Counted from the first letter of the stretch, positions 11,516-20,159 are shown. The stretch is 64,000 nt of DNA from Planctomycetota bacterium (GCA_016872645.1 VGZH01000013.1:1-64000), one strand, 5' to 3'. Notes: a model not told the origin generated them from the sequence alone. Numbers and translations: made by a program.

Positions 11516-12346
11516 ATGCTGCGCAATAGTTGCCGTGGAGTTTCCGCCATTGCTCCGTGGTTCGTCTTGATGGGAATGCTGACTCTGGCTGGAACAGCAC
11601 TTTCGCCGGCCTTTGGCCAGGAAGAGGACGAACCCGCCGCAAAACCTGCCGCGAAATCCACCGACGTGGGAGGCGATACTGCGGACGCGCCGGCCGAAAG
11701 CCAATCGATGCTGATGTGGCTGATCGAAACATCGGGACTGATCGGAGCGGTCATTCTGGTCATCTCGATCTTCTTCGTGCATCGCGTTGTGACTTTGTTT
11801 CTGGAATTCAGACCCGAGATCGTGGCTCCGCCAGACTTGTTGGAACAGATCGAAGGTTTGCTGGCAAAACGCGACTACAACGGCGTCTATCAGGCCGCGA
11901 AGAAGAGTGAATCATCGTTGGGACAATTGTTGATTGCCGGCATGACGGCGATGTCGACAGGCCTCGGTGAGGCTCGCGAGGCGATAGACCGCACCGGCGA
12001 AGCCATCACCGTTCACATGGAAAAGCGAATCAGCTTGCTGGCGGTCATCGGCTCGCTGGGGCCGATGATCGGACTGCTGGGAACGCTCAAGGGCATGATC
12101 GGCGCGTTCAGCGGAATCGCTCTTTCGGGAACACAACTGAAGGCCAGCGAAGTCGCCGGCAACATTTCGGAAGCTCTCGTGCTGACATTCGAGGGTGTGG
12201 CCATCTCGGTACCGGCCATTTATCTCTTCGCATTGTTCAAAGATCGAGTTTCGACACTGACCGTCGACGTGCAGAATCTCTCGGACGAGTTGATTCGCAA
12301 GATGCACGCGGCGGCGCATTCTAAGACGGCCCCTCCGCAAGCATAG
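11516..12346 (+). CDS. ExbB/TolQ/MotA-family proton channel, set A
   Basis: Inner-membrane subunit of a proton-driven motor of the ExbB/TolQ family. The N-terminus has a cleavable-looking signal (core followed by AFGQE), then an Ala/Pro-rich linker, a first membrane segment (GLIGAVILVISIFF), a cytoplasmic stretch, and the conserved pair of membrane helices with SLGPMIGLLGTLKGM and LTFEGVAISVPA. The signal peptide plus linker is a feature I associate with planctomycete-type ExbB. ATG 11516 is chosen over 11510 because GGGAG at 11504-11508 then sits seven bases upstream. Two exbD genes follow, so the operon is exbB-exbD-exbD-paralogue. No tonB-like gene is seen. Confidence 0.9.
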   Translation: MLRNSCRGVSAIAPWFVLMGMLTLAGTALSPAFGQEEDEPAAKPAAKSTDVGGDTADAPAESQSMLMWLIETSGLIGAVILVISIFFVHRVVTLFLEFRPEIVAPPDLLEQIEGLLAKRDYNGVYQAAKKSESSLGQLLIAGMTAMSTGLGEAREAIDRTGEAITVHMEKRISLLAVIGSLGPMIGLLGTLKGMIGAFSGIALSGTQLKASEVAGNISEALVLTFEGVAISVPAIYLFALFKDRVSTLTVDVQNLSDELIRKMHAAAHSKTAPPQA

Positions 12347-12431
12347 GTCAGCCTGACCAGGCCGACCTGGTGACTGACGAATCAACAGAGACCCTCAACA
12401 TTCGGGTCGGACTGGAACGCCCGACCTGCTA
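12344..12431. repeat. Inverted-repeat element between exbB and exbD
   Basis: The 96-base gap between the genes is nearly filled by small hairpins: GGTCA/TGACC near 12346-12358 and GGTCGG/CCGACC near 12405-12425. The outer ends are roughly inverted copies (TAGGTC against GACCTGCTA). The same words occur in the hairpin at 45594-45621, pointing to a dispersed REP-like family. It may tune exbB:exbD ratios. Confidence 0.5.
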
Positions 12432-12442
12432 GGAACTCGCCG

Positions 12443-12901
12443 GTGTCGCAATCATCCGAAGGAACGGCAGAGCCTGATCTCACGCCGCTGCTCGACATGG
12501 TTTTCCAGTTGATCACCTTTTTCATGCTGGTGATCAACTTCAAGGGAGCTGCGTTGGATCAATCGCTGCAACTCCCCGTGCTGGGGTCGGCTCGGCCGCT
12601 GGAATGGAAAGGTGACTACGAACCGCTGATGCTCAACGTGGATAACGAAGGGCGAGTCAAAGTCTTCGGGGCCGTCGTGTCGGCGGAAAAATTCATCACC
12701 GATGAGGCCGCCGATTTGAAGAAGAAACTCAAAGCTTCCGGCGAATCCAGCCCGAAGGAACTTCCCGTGCCTGTCGTGCTGCGTGCCGACAAAGGGACGC
12801 GGTTTCATCTGGTCAACCACGTCATCAAGCTCTGTCAGGACAACGGCTACGTCCAGTTCTCGCTCAGCGCGATGACCGGGACCGGCGAGGGGGGCCGTTG
12901 A
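12443..12901 (+). CDS. ExbD/TolR-family protein, set A copy 1
   Basis: Single-pass stator/plug subunit partnering ExbB. The GTG start at 12443 leaves a short N-terminus before the signature LTPLLDMVFQLITFFML, whose Asp18 corresponds to the proton-carrying Asp25 of E. coli ExbD. The periplasmic domain of about 110 residues ends with VVLRADKGTRFHLVN, the usual ExbD block around the conserved RAD. It is followed one base later by a second, different exbD. Two ExbD per ExbB suggests a heteromeric stator (inference). Confidence 0.9.
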   Translation: MSQSSEGTAEPDLTPLLDMVFQLITFFMLVINFKGAALDQSLQLPVLGSARPLEWKGDYEPLMLNVDNEGRVKVFGAVVSAEKFITDEAADLKKKLKASGESSPKELPVPVVLRADKGTRFHLVNHVIKLCQDNGYVQFSLSAMTGTGEGGR

Positions 12902-12902
12902 C

Positions 12903-13418
12903 ATGGGTCGTCGCCGTCGTCATCACAAAACCAGTGGAGCGGTCAAGCTGAATGTGACCGCCATGCTCGATATGGCCTTTCAGCTTCTGGCCTTTTTCAT
13001 TCTGACCTTCCGGCCAGCTCCGATTGAGGGGCACCTGTCACTGAACATGCCTCCGCCAATCCCGCAGACCAACGTGCAATCGACTCAGACCGTCGGCACC
13101 GAAGGGAATTCTGCCCCCAACCTGCACGCCCTGCATCTGTTCGTCACCGCGACGGAATCCGGAGATGTCGCCCAAATTCGCCTCGAATCCAATGTGATCG
13201 CAGCTGGTCGACTGACTCCAGCGACCGTGGCCGGGATCGGCCGCCGCATTGCTCCTTTGTTCGCCGCCGGAAACGTCCTCTACGATCGGATTCAAATCGA
13301 GGTTGATCGAGACCTGCGCTACGAAGAACTCTTGAAGCTGGTCGATGTCTGCGCCCAACAGAAGTTGCCCGATGGCAAGCCGCTCGGCAAAGTCAGCTTC
13401 GTCGAGATGCAGCGGTAA
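12903..13418 (+). CDS. ExbD/TolR-family protein, set A copy 2
   Basis: 171-residue ExbD homologue starting one base after the preceding stop. A basic N-terminus (RRRRHH) precedes VTAMLDMAFQLLAFFIL, with the conserved Asp kept. The periplasmic region is longer than in copy 1 and contains a Pro-rich segment (MPPPIPQ) directly after the membrane helix. The same MPPP feature appears in the second exbD of set C (26595), so the two sets share a type-1/type-2 ExbD arrangement. It pairs functionally with the ExbB at 11516. Confidence 0.88.
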   Translation: MGRRRRHHKTSGAVKLNVTAMLDMAFQLLAFFILTFRPAPIEGHLSLNMPPPIPQTNVQSTQTVGTEGNSAPNLHALHLFVTATESGDVAQIRLESNVIAAGRLTPATVAGIGRRIAPLFAAGNVLYDRIQIEVDRDLRYEELLKLVDVCAQQKLPDGKPLGKVSFVEMQR

Positions 13419-13430
13419 TCGGAGCCACTC

Positions 13431-14471
13431 ATGCGACGCCGCCTAGCACGTCCGTACGGGCACGCCCTTCCACCGATGCGCGGACTCTCGCTGCTGATGG
13501 GATTGCTCGTCATCGGCATGTTGTACCAACGTGCCAAGGAGCCACAGTTCTGGAGTTGGCTGACCAACGAAAGTCGAGCCGACAGCGCGGACGTGGATGA
13601 GAGTGCGCAGCCCAAGGAATCACTCCCGACTCCCCGCTCCGCGCTCGTTACTTCTGAAAATATTACTCCCGGTCCGAACGAGACCGACGCGGATGAACTC
13701 GCGCAGTTACGATCCAGCCTCAAAGTGGTACTCGATCGCCAACCGCTGCAGGACGTCGACATGTCGGCGTACTGGCAACTGATGCGTTGGAGCCGTACGC
13801 GGCCGATCGCCGAACTCGAAAAACTCTCGCGGCGCGACGTCCCGTACTCGCACTTGTGGGAAGAGCCGGACCTGTATCGCGGCCAACCAATTCGCTTGAA
13901 GCTGCACATCCGCCGAGTGCTGAAATACGAGCCGTCGAAAAATCCGCAAGACTTGAAAATAGTCTACGAAGCCTGGGGCTGGACCGAAGATTCCCGTTCG
14001 TTTCCGTTCTGCGTCGTCTTCCCGGAAAGACCGGACGGTTTATCGATCGGAACCGACGTGGACGGCGACTTCGTCTTTGTCGGCTACTTTTTGAAATGGA
14101 TGAGCTACCAAGCCTATGACGTGAAAAAGTACGCCCCACTGCTTATCGGCCGCCTGCGTCCTGTCACAAGAGCGGTGGGCTCTGCAAAAGCCAGCGACTG
14201 GGAAACCTCATTCCTGATGCTCGTCGGCGGCATGCTGCTGCTCAGCTTTGTCGGCTGGGTCGCTATTTACGGTTTGCGTCGCCCACGCACCATCATGGCC
14301 GCAACCACCGCCCTCCCAGATCAGTTGCCGGACAACTGGCTCGCCGGGGCCGCTGACGATTCACGCTCCGAACCGACTGCGGCGCGTCTCGACGTGGAGA
14401 GTGCCTCCCCGCCAAACGCCGACGCCATCGCATCACATCCGACCGTGACGACGCCCGAATCGACTCCGTAA
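13431..14471 (+). CDS. Double-anchored membrane protein, paralogue of the gene at 10392
   Basis: 346 residues. A basic N-terminus precedes a membrane segment (GLSLLMGLLVIGMLY). A polar Ser/Asp-rich linker follows, then a domain of about 130 residues with LEKLSRRDVPYSH, YRGQPIRL and GYFLKWMSYQAYD blocks, then a second membrane segment (MLVGGMLLLSFVGW) and a polar tail. It aligns with the divergent 10392-11363 protein over the central domain. It starts 12 bases after exbD, so it is the last gene of the set A operon and may couple the motor to an envelope target. No catalytic motif was recognised; an OB-like fold is a guess. Confidence 0.8.
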   Translation: MRRRLARPYGHALPPMRGLSLLMGLLVIGMLYQRAKEPQFWSWLTNESRADSADVDESAQPKESLPTPRSALVTSENITPGPNETDADELAQLRSSLKVVLDRQPLQDVDMSAYWQLMRWSRTRPIAELEKLSRRDVPYSHLWEEPDLYRGQPIRLKLHIRRVLKYEPSKNPQDLKIVYEAWGWTEDSRSFPFCVVFPERPDGLSIGTDVDGDFVFVGYFLKWMSYQAYDVKKYAPLLIGRLRPVTRAVGSAKASDWETSFLMLVGGMLLLSFVGWVAIYGLRRPRTIMAATTALPDQLPDNWLAGAADDSRSEPTAARLDVESASPPNADAIASHPTVTTPESTP

Positions 14472-14572
14472 GGCGTGAGTTAATTCCGCTCTTGTCTCGT
14501 ATTCCCACGGCAACGCTCTCTGGACTACCACTCGCAGCGCACACTGCACGCCTTGTGACCTTGGGAGCCATG

Positions 14573-15247
14573 ATGGAATGGATTCAGCAGGTGATCGACC
14601 TGTTTCTGCACTTCGACCGACATCTGCGAGAGATGCTCGACTGGGTCGGCCCCTGGACGTACGTCTTTCTGTTTTTGATCGTCTTCTGCGAGACGGGACT
14701 CGTCGTGACGCCATTCCTGCCGGGCGACTCGCTGCTGTTCGCGGCCGGAGCACTCGCGGCCACGCATTCGCTCAATTTGGCGGTGCTGCTGGTTTCGCTC
14801 GCGATCGCGGCGATTGTGGGAGACGCGGTGAACTATCTGCTCGGTGCAAAGTTCGGGGAGCGATTTCTCGCCGCTCAGAAGATCCCGTGGATTCGTCAAG
14901 AGCATCTCGATCAGACACATGCGTTCTTTGAACGCTACGGCAACAAGACGATCGTGCTGGCCCGCTTCGTGCCGATCGTGCGGACATTCGCTCCGTTCGT
15001 AGCTGGGATCGGCCAGATGAGCTACCGGCAATTCGGCGTCTACAACATCGTCGGGGGGTGCGTCTGGGTGCTGTCCTGCACGAGCGCCGGGTACTTCTTC
15101 GGCAGCCGAGAAATCGTGAAGAACAATTTTCCGCTGGTCGTGCTGGGCATTGTCGGAGTCTCAGTCCTGCCGATCGTGTGGGAGGCCGCTCGCAGTCGCG
15201 CTCGACGCCGAGGCGCAGCATCTCAGCCCTCGGACAAGCCACAGTGA
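14573..15247 (+). CDS. DedA-family inner-membrane protein
   Basis: 224 residues with the DedA (SNARE-associated/VTT) pattern: an early membrane segment, then FCETGLVVTPFLPGDSLLFAAGAL, GDAVNYLLGAKFG, and the block YGNKTIVLARFVPIVRTFAPFVAG with the conserved FxPxxR-type arginine. Some DedA proteins act in polyprenyl-phosphate or phospholipid translocation and need the proton motive force; that role is from family knowledge. The frame is open from 14492, but ATG 14573 (or 14570), just after GGGAG at 14563-14567, fits the family N-terminus. It stands alone between two ExbB/ExbD sets. Confidence 0.92.
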   Translation: MEWIQQVIDLFLHFDRHLREMLDWVGPWTYVFLFLIVFCETGLVVTPFLPGDSLLFAAGALAATHSLNLAVLLVSLAIAAIVGDAVNYLLGAKFGERFLAAQKIPWIRQEHLDQTHAFFERYGNKTIVLARFVPIVRTFAPFVAGIGQMSYRQFGVYNIVGGCVWVLSCTSAGYFFGSREIVKNNFPLVVLGIVGVSVLPIVWEAARSRARRRGAASQPSDKPQ

Positions 15248-15253
15248 CTGCAC

Positions 15254-15679
15254 TTATTCGTCGGACACTTCCCGCACCGAGAACAAGATTCGGCCGATGC
15301 CGGCAGCATGGCAGGCGGACATCACCTCAGCCACTTTTTGATGCGGAACACGACCGTCGGCGCGGATCATCACCCCTTGATCCGGGTAATTCTTGCGGGC
15401 CGCTCGCAGCCGAGCCGTCGCCTCGGAGATGTCAATGACGTCATCGTTGTACGCGATGGTCCCTTCGCGTGAGACACGCAACTTGATGTCGTCCGGGACG
15501 TCGGTCAGAGGTTGAGCGCTCGACACCACCGGGACTTGGACGTCCAGCTTCTGCTCATCCCAGTCGTAGAGCTTCGTGGCGGCCATGAAGAAAATCAGCA
15601 GCGTCAAAATCACGTCGATCATCGGCGTGAGATTGATGAACAGTGACTCGTCGGTCATCGTGGATTTGCTGTGCAGCAT
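15254..15679 (-). CDS. ExbD/TolR-family protein, set B
   Basis: 141 residues. The N-terminus carries INLTPMIDVILTLLIFFMAAT, which keeps the conserved membrane Asp and is closer to classical ExbD than the set A and set C copies. The periplasmic domain ends with VMIRADGRVPHQKVAEVMSAC, the usual ExbD RADG block. Start at ATG 15679 or 15658. It lies 17 bases after the set B exbB stop, so the two form a minimal operon. The stop is 6 bases from the convergent dedA stop. Confidence 0.92.
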   Translation of the reverse strand: MLHSKSTMTDESLFINLTPMIDVILTLLIFFMAATKLYDWDEQKLDVQVPVVSSAQPLTDVPDDIKLRVSREGTIAYNDDVIDISEATARLRAARKNYPDQGVMIRADGRVPHQKVAEVMSACHAAGIGRILFSVREVSDE

Positions 15680-15696
15680 CGTGTTTCACAGATCGG

Positions 15697-16611
15697 TCAA
15701 GCGGACTTCTGTTCGCTGGCAAGTGCAGGAATGCGTCGCGGCTTCTTGTCGGCATCGCTCGGTTGCCCATCGCTGGAGACCAAGGCGACCGCTTGATTCG
15801 TCAGCACGTCCATTTCCTGAATCAGCCGATCGACTCGGCCCAGCAGGTAGTAGTACGCGGCCGAGGCGGTGATCGCGACACCCAATCCGCTGGCGGTTGC
15901 GATCAATGCCAGGCTGATGCCCGACGCAAGCAACTCGGTCTTGCCGCTGCCACTTTGCTGCGACAACGCGTGGAACGCGCTGATCATGCCCAGCACGGTC
16001 CCAAACAAACCAAGCAGCGGCGCCAGCATCGCCAGGCCGCTGATGGCGCGGATGTGCTTTCGCAAATGAAACAGTTCAGAGTCCGCAAAATCGCTGACGG
16101 TGACTCGAATCTCAAAGGCCGGACGGCCGGCGTTGGCGACGACAATCGCGAAGAAATTCGAGATCGGACTGCCGTTCTCGCGGCAGACCTCGGTGAGCTC
16201 CTGAACTTTCGCAGCATCCAGCGGACCTTCGCGCAGGCGTTGCAGAAAGCGAGTCACAAACGCTCGTGGCATGACCCGGCGAGACTGTAAGGCCGTCAGT
16301 CGCTCAATCACCAACATCACGGTCAGGACGGAACAGCCCACAAGCGTCCACATTGGCACGCTGCTGAAGCCGAGAAATAACTCACGCAGTTGCGTCCAGC
16401 CGAGCGTCAATCCGGCCTGACCGACTTCCGCGCGATCCGTTTTGCCTGGTGCGGTTTTCTCCGCCGAGGACTTTGTGGATTCGACGGCTGGAGAGGAAAC
16501 GGCCGTGATCGCCTCGGCCTCTTGAGCGGGCAGCAGCGCCGGCGAAATGAACGAGCCGAATCCCTGCACGATCAGCGCCAGTAGAGCAAAACCGAACAGC
16601 CGTGTTTTCAT
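15697..16611 (-). CDS. ExbB/TolQ-family proton channel, set B
   Basis: 304 residues with a signal peptide (core ending near LLPAQE), a Ser/Thr/Lys-rich linker, a first membrane helix (VPMWTLVGCSVLTVMLVIERL) and the two-helix core LAPLLGLFGTVLGMISAF and ISLALIATASGLGVAITA. The GLFGTVxGM motif is typical of ExbB/TolQ. It is the upstream gene of an exbB-exbD pair. It differs clearly from the set A and set C ExbB proteins, so the three sets are old paralogues rather than recent duplicates (judged by eye). Confidence 0.92.
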   Translation of the reverse strand: MKTRLFGFALLALIVQGFGSFISPALLPAQEAEAITAVSSPAVESTKSSAEKTAPGKTDRAEVGQAGLTLGWTQLRELFLGFSSVPMWTLVGCSVLTVMLVIERLTALQSRRVMPRAFVTRFLQRLREGPLDAAKVQELTEVCRENGSPISNFFAIVVANAGRPAFEIRVTVSDFADSELFHLRKHIRAISGLAMLAPLLGLFGTVLGMISAFHALSQQSGSGKTELLASGISLALIATASGLGVAITASAAYYYLLGRVDRLIQEMDVLTNQAVALVSSDGQPSDADKKPRRIPALASEQKSA

Positions 16612-16713
16612 GGAAGTCTCGGAAGAGGCCTCGATCGAATCCGTGAGCGGCGGGACTATATGCGATGCTCGCGAAAGCTGTGAAGACGAGCCGAAACAAT
16701 CGCGGCGACCGAT

Positions 16714-16817
16714 CCCCCCTTCTCCCCTTGGGAGACGGGACCGGAGGCGGGATTCATTTGACGTTGGACTTTCCGATGTCTCCCTCGCCCGGACCCTCTC
16801 TGAAATGGAGAGAGTCC
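16714..16817. repeat. Pair of REP-like hairpins upstream of the Nramp-like gene
   Basis: Two hairpins in the 284-base gap between divergent genes: TCTCCC/GGGAGA (16721-16735, 3-base loop, C-rich left flank) and GGAC-CTCTCT/AGAGAGTCC (16791-16817). The same words occur in the rbsB-rbsA gap at 51886-52008, pointing to a dispersed family. Confidence 0.55.
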
Positions 16818-16910
16818 AGGAAGAATGCGACGCAGCCGTCCCGACGCTTGCATTGCCGGCTCAAGCCTGGAACATGAGCGGTCGGTGACTCCACCGTGAA
16901 AGGACTGCTG

Positions 16911-18371
16911 ATGTCGGAAGCCCTCCAATACGACCCGTATGCCCTGCCGAGCGATGCCATCCAGGAACCGCCCGTTTCGCTGTGGGCCGCGCTGCGGAAG
17001 ATCGGCCCGGGAATCATCTTGGCCGGCTCGATCGTCGGATCTGGCGAGCTGCTTCAGACCACTGCTCTGGGGGCGAGGCACGGTTTCCTTTTCCTGTGGC
17101 TGATCCTGTTTAGCTGTGTCATCAAGGTCTTTGTGCAGACCGAACTGGGCCGTTACGCGATTTCATCCGGCAAGCCGACGCTGGGAGCCATCAATGAATT
17201 GCCGGGGCTGAAGTTCGGAGCACATTGGATCCTCTGGTGCTGGCTCATCATGATGCTGACAACGATCTCGCAGCTTGGTGCGATGACCGGCACGGTCGGG
17301 CAGTCACTGAATCTCGCGTTCCCGAATGTGTCGGAGAGTTTCGTCCAATTGCTGAGCGGCCCCCTGCCGTCGTGGGCGAAATCCATTCGCGCAAGGCCGG
17401 AGATTCCATGGGCCGTGCTGACCTGCTTGACTGCGATCGGCTTGCTGTGGAGCGGCAGTTATCGACGCATCGAGTTCATCACGACGGTTCTGGTCGTCGG
17501 TTTGACGTTCATCACGCTGACGGCCACCTGCGCGCTACCAGCCACGAAGTATCCCATTCCGTGGCCCGACGTGGCTCAGGGACTGACGTTCGCTGTGCCA
17601 GCTTTGGGAATCGCAGCGGCGTTCAGTGCGTTTGGCATCACCGGAGTCGGAGCCTCGGAGCTTTTCTACTATCCGTACTGGTGTTTGGAAAAAGGCTATG
17701 CTCGCTATGCCGGCCGCAGTGAGCCGAGTGAGGCGTGGGAGCGACGTGCTCGCGGCTGGATTCGCGTGATGCACCTGGATGCCTGGGTGAGCATGATCGT
17801 CTTCACGATCTCGACGGTCGCGTTCTACTTCATGGGAGCGACGGTGCTGCATCCGCAGAAGCTCTACCCGGAAGGGACCAAGATGATCGAAACGCTGTCG
17901 CACATGTTTGTGGACACGTTTGGCGGTTGGACTCAGATCGTCTTTCTGATCGGGGCCGGCGCGGTGTTGTTTAAGACTCTCTACATTTCGAGTGCGGGAA
18001 ACTCGCGGCTCCTCGCGGACTTTCTCAGTTTGGGTGGGTTTGTCCGATACACACGGCCCGAACAGCGTGCCGCGATGATTCATCGGATTTCGCTGATGAT
18101 TCCCGTGATCGCGCTGATTCTCAGCATCGTCTTTCCAGACCCCGCCAAATTGGTCACGGTCGGCGGCTTCGCTCAGGGTCTGATGCTTCCGCTGATCAGC
18201 GGAGTGACCATCTTCTTTCGCTACCGCCGCACCGATCGCCGGATCACGCCGACGTTGGTGCTCGATATCTTGCTGTGGATTGCCTTCGTGCTAATCACTT
18301 GTGTGGCGATGTACGCGGCTTGGAATCAGATCGGCAAATGGACGGCTCCGCCCCCTGTCACGGCCAAGTGA
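16911..18371 (+). CDS. Nramp-family-like transporter lacking the usual metal-site motifs
   Basis: About 486 residues with around 11 hydrophobic segments. The first helix reads KIGPGIILAGSIVGSGEL, which matches the Nramp (SLC11) helix-1 position, but the metal-binding DPGN is replaced by a GSGEL-type sequence. At the helix-6 position, where Nramp proteins have MPH, the sequence is GITGVGASELFYYP. The fold should be LeuT/Nramp-like; the substrate is not predictable and need not be Mn or Fe. ATG 16911 is chosen because AAAGGA at 16899-16904 sits six bases upstream; GTG 16896 is possible. The upstream gap holds REP-like hairpins. Confidence 0.8.
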   Translation: MSEALQYDPYALPSDAIQEPPVSLWAALRKIGPGIILAGSIVGSGELLQTTALGARHGFLFLWLILFSCVIKVFVQTELGRYAISSGKPTLGAINELPGLKFGAHWILWCWLIMMLTTISQLGAMTGTVGQSLNLAFPNVSESFVQLLSGPLPSWAKSIRARPEIPWAVLTCLTAIGLLWSGSYRRIEFITTVLVVGLTFITLTATCALPATKYPIPWPDVAQGLTFAVPALGIAAAFSAFGITGVGASELFYYPYWCLEKGYARYAGRSEPSEAWERRARGWIRVMHLDAWVSMIVFTISTVAFYFMGATVLHPQKLYPEGTKMIETLSHMFVDTFGGWTQIVFLIGAGAVLFKTLYISSAGNSRLLADFLSLGGFVRYTRPEQRAAMIHRISLMIPVIALILSIVFPDPAKLVTVGGFAQGLMLPLISGVTIFFRYRRTDRRITPTLVLDILLWIAFVLITCVAMYAAWNQIGKWTAPPPVTAK

Positions 18372-18397
18372 TCACGACGACTGATGAGAGCCCGCGT

Positions 18398-18538
18398 CTT
18401 GGGAGTGCTCCGTGTCAGCGGAGCTTTGGATTTGTTCGCGGAGTGACTTTCTTTGGAGGGCGTCGAATGCGAGCGATGCGGCAATCCAAAGGCTGCGCCG
18501 AAGAATCCAAAGCTGTGCTGACACACAGCACTCCAAAG
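18398..18538. repeat. Inverted pair of REP-like palindromes
   Basis: Two 35-base arms (18398-18432 and 18504-18538) are reverse complements at 30 of 35 positions. Each arm holds its own small hairpin around TGTCA: GCTCCG/CGGAGC in the left arm, GCTGTG/CACAGC in the right arm (read on the opposite strand). Four of the five differences fall in paired positions of these stems and keep the pairing. The arrangement is like a BIME of inverted REP units. Confidence 0.75.
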
Positions 18539-18680
18539 TTATTTCCACTCGCGAGCGAATTGCAGGGCGCGTTGGCGGACGGGTTCGCTGAGGGTTTGGT
18601 CGGCCGCGATGGCGTCGAGCCATTCGGCCTTCGGCTTGTCTTGACTTTGCAGCCAACGAGTCCGCGCAATGTCGGAAGAT
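18539..18680 (-). pseudogene. Possible remnant of a planctomycete-type protein tail
   Basis: In one minus-strand frame (open 18539-18730) the sequence reads like the C-terminal tail of large planctomycete protein kinases or repeat proteins, with blocks such as QTLSEPVRQRALQFAREW. No start or upstream domain belongs to it, and it partly overlaps the end of the kinase gene in another frame. It may be an old tail of that kinase separated by a frameshift. The resemblance is from memory and weak. Confidence 0.3.
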
Positions 18681-20159
18681 TCACTTGCTATGTGTTGAAT
18701 TCCCTGTCGTTCTATCACCCAGCGTTGCACCGAGACCGATCAGCAGTCCAAATCCGGCTCCCCCTGTGATAAAACTCTCCAATGAAGGAGTTTTCAAAAG
18801 GCCAAAAACTGGGCCGAAAAGGTTTAACAAAAACCAGGCGAAGGCGGACAACAATGCAAATGTGATCCCGCCTCCCGCCACAACGACAAGTGCATCGTCG
18901 AAGGATTTTGTTTCAGATTTTTTCTCCGCAGCTTCGGTAAATCTTTTCGTCATTTGAAGAATAAACGGGTAAGACACCCCAATGCCCAGGCAAGTCCAGG
19001 TGTCGATCGGCATGACCCAACTCCACACCAGAATGAACGCGACATACGCCATTAAGTACATGAACGCCTTCATCGGTTTTCGACGGCACCAGCGCCATGC
19101 TCGCTCAAAATCTCCAATCGGTCGCGCAAGGATGGGTTCATCACAAAGCCAGCGGCGGAGTTCGGCGGAGAGTTCGGCGGCGGAGGGGTAGCGCCGCGCG
19201 GGGTCTTTCTCCAAACACTTGGCACAGATCGTTTCGACATCGCGCGGGATGCGGGCGTCGAGCTTGCGTAACGGCGGCGGCTCTTCGTTCAGAATCTGCT
19301 GGAGCAGCATTTGGCTCTTGCCGCGAAACGGCAGTTCGCCCGTGACCAGCCGGAACAGGATCACGCCCAGCGAGTAGATGTCGCTGCGGCGGTCGGCGTG
19401 ATGCGCCTCGCCGCGAGCTTGCTCCGGCGACATGTACGCCGGCGTGCCGAGGATCGCCCCCTCGACCGTCATCGTGATCTCGCCCGCTTCACGCTTGGCG
19501 AGGCCGAAGTCGGTGAGGAACGGGGTGAGGCCAGAGGTCAGAGCGGCAGAACCGGCGAGCGTGCTTGTCTTTTCTGACTTCTGTCCGCTGACATCCGATC
19601 TCTCCGCCCGCACCAAAATGTTCTGCGGCTTGAGGTCGCGATGGACGATGCCGGCTTCGTGAGCTTGGTGTAGAGCTTCAGCGATTTGGGCGCAGAGTTC
19701 GACGGACTCGCGGACGCTCAGCGGGTGGGTTTCGATCCATTGATCGAGGCTGGGGCCGTCGATGAAGTCGCTGGCGATGTAGATGCGGCCATCCTCACGC
19801 CCGACTTCGTGAACCGAAACGATGTTCGGATGCCGCACCTGCGCGGCGGCTCGCGCTTCACGCAGGAATTTTTCGGCGTCCGCTTCGGTGAGGTTTTCCT
19901 TGCGCGGAATCTTGAGGGCAACGATCCGGTCCAGCTTCGTGTCGCGGGCTTTCCAAACGGCTCCGAACGCGCCTTGCCCCAGGCAGTTCAACAACTGAAA
20001 ATGGCCGAGCCTCTTGACGCCCGAGCCATCGTCCTGCGCCGTCTCGATGTCCTTAGCGAGATTGAAACAACTTCCACACGACGGGCACGACACGTCTCCC
20101 GACGGGTCGTCGTTGACCACTTCAATCGGATTGTGACAGTGGGGACAACGGACTTGCAT
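18681..20159 (-). CDS. Membrane-anchored Ser/Thr protein kinase with N-terminal zinc ribbon
   Basis: 492 residues. Residues 5-28 form a CxxC...CxxC zinc ribbon (C5, C8, C25, C28). The PknB-type kinase domain follows: glycine loop GQGAFG at 61-66, VAIK-type lysine K83, catalytic HRDLKPQN with D175, DFG with D217, then [10 protein letters not shown] and [10 protein letters not shown]. All catalytic residues are present, so it should be active. Between the catalytic loop and DFG there are about 24 extra residues (about 184-212), encoded by a heptad-repeat pair. Three to four hydrophobic segments after residue 360 anchor it. The N-terminal start is supported by the zinc ribbon directly after ATG 20159. 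Substrate unknown. Confidence 0.93.
   Translation of the reverse strand: MQVRCPHCHNPIEVVNDDPSGDVSCPSCGSCFNLAKDIETAQDDGSGVKRLGHFQLLNCLGQGAFGAVWKARDTKLDRIVALKIPRKENLTEADAEKFLREARAAAQVRHPNIVSVHEVGREDGRIYIASDFIDGPSLDQWIETHPLSVRESVELCAQIAEALHQAHEAGIVHRDLKPQNILVRAERSDVSGQKSEKTSTLAGSAALTSGLTPFLTDFGLAKREAGEITMTVEGAILGTPAYMSPEQARGEAHHADRRSDIYSLGVILFRLVTGELPFRGKSQMLLQQILNEEPPPLRKLDARIPRDVETICAKCLEKDPARRYPSAAELSAELRRWLCDEPILARPIGDFERAWRWCRRKPMKAFMYLMAYVAFILVWSWVMPIDTWTCLGIGVSYPFILQMTKRFTEAAEKKSETKSFDDALVVVAGGGITFALLSAFAWFLLNLFGPVFGLLKTPSLESFITGGAGFGLLIGLGATLGDRTTGNSTHSK
19527..19601. repeat. Heptanucleotide repeat pair inserted inside the kinase gene
   Basis: One arm is built on GAGGCCA, GAGGTCA and a diverged third unit (19527-19547). 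The other is built on CTGACTT, CTGTCCG, CTGACAT and CCGATCT (19574-19601), roughly complementary in reverse. Together they encode the extra residues between the catalytic loop and DFG. The reading frame is kept. Confidence 0.6.
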
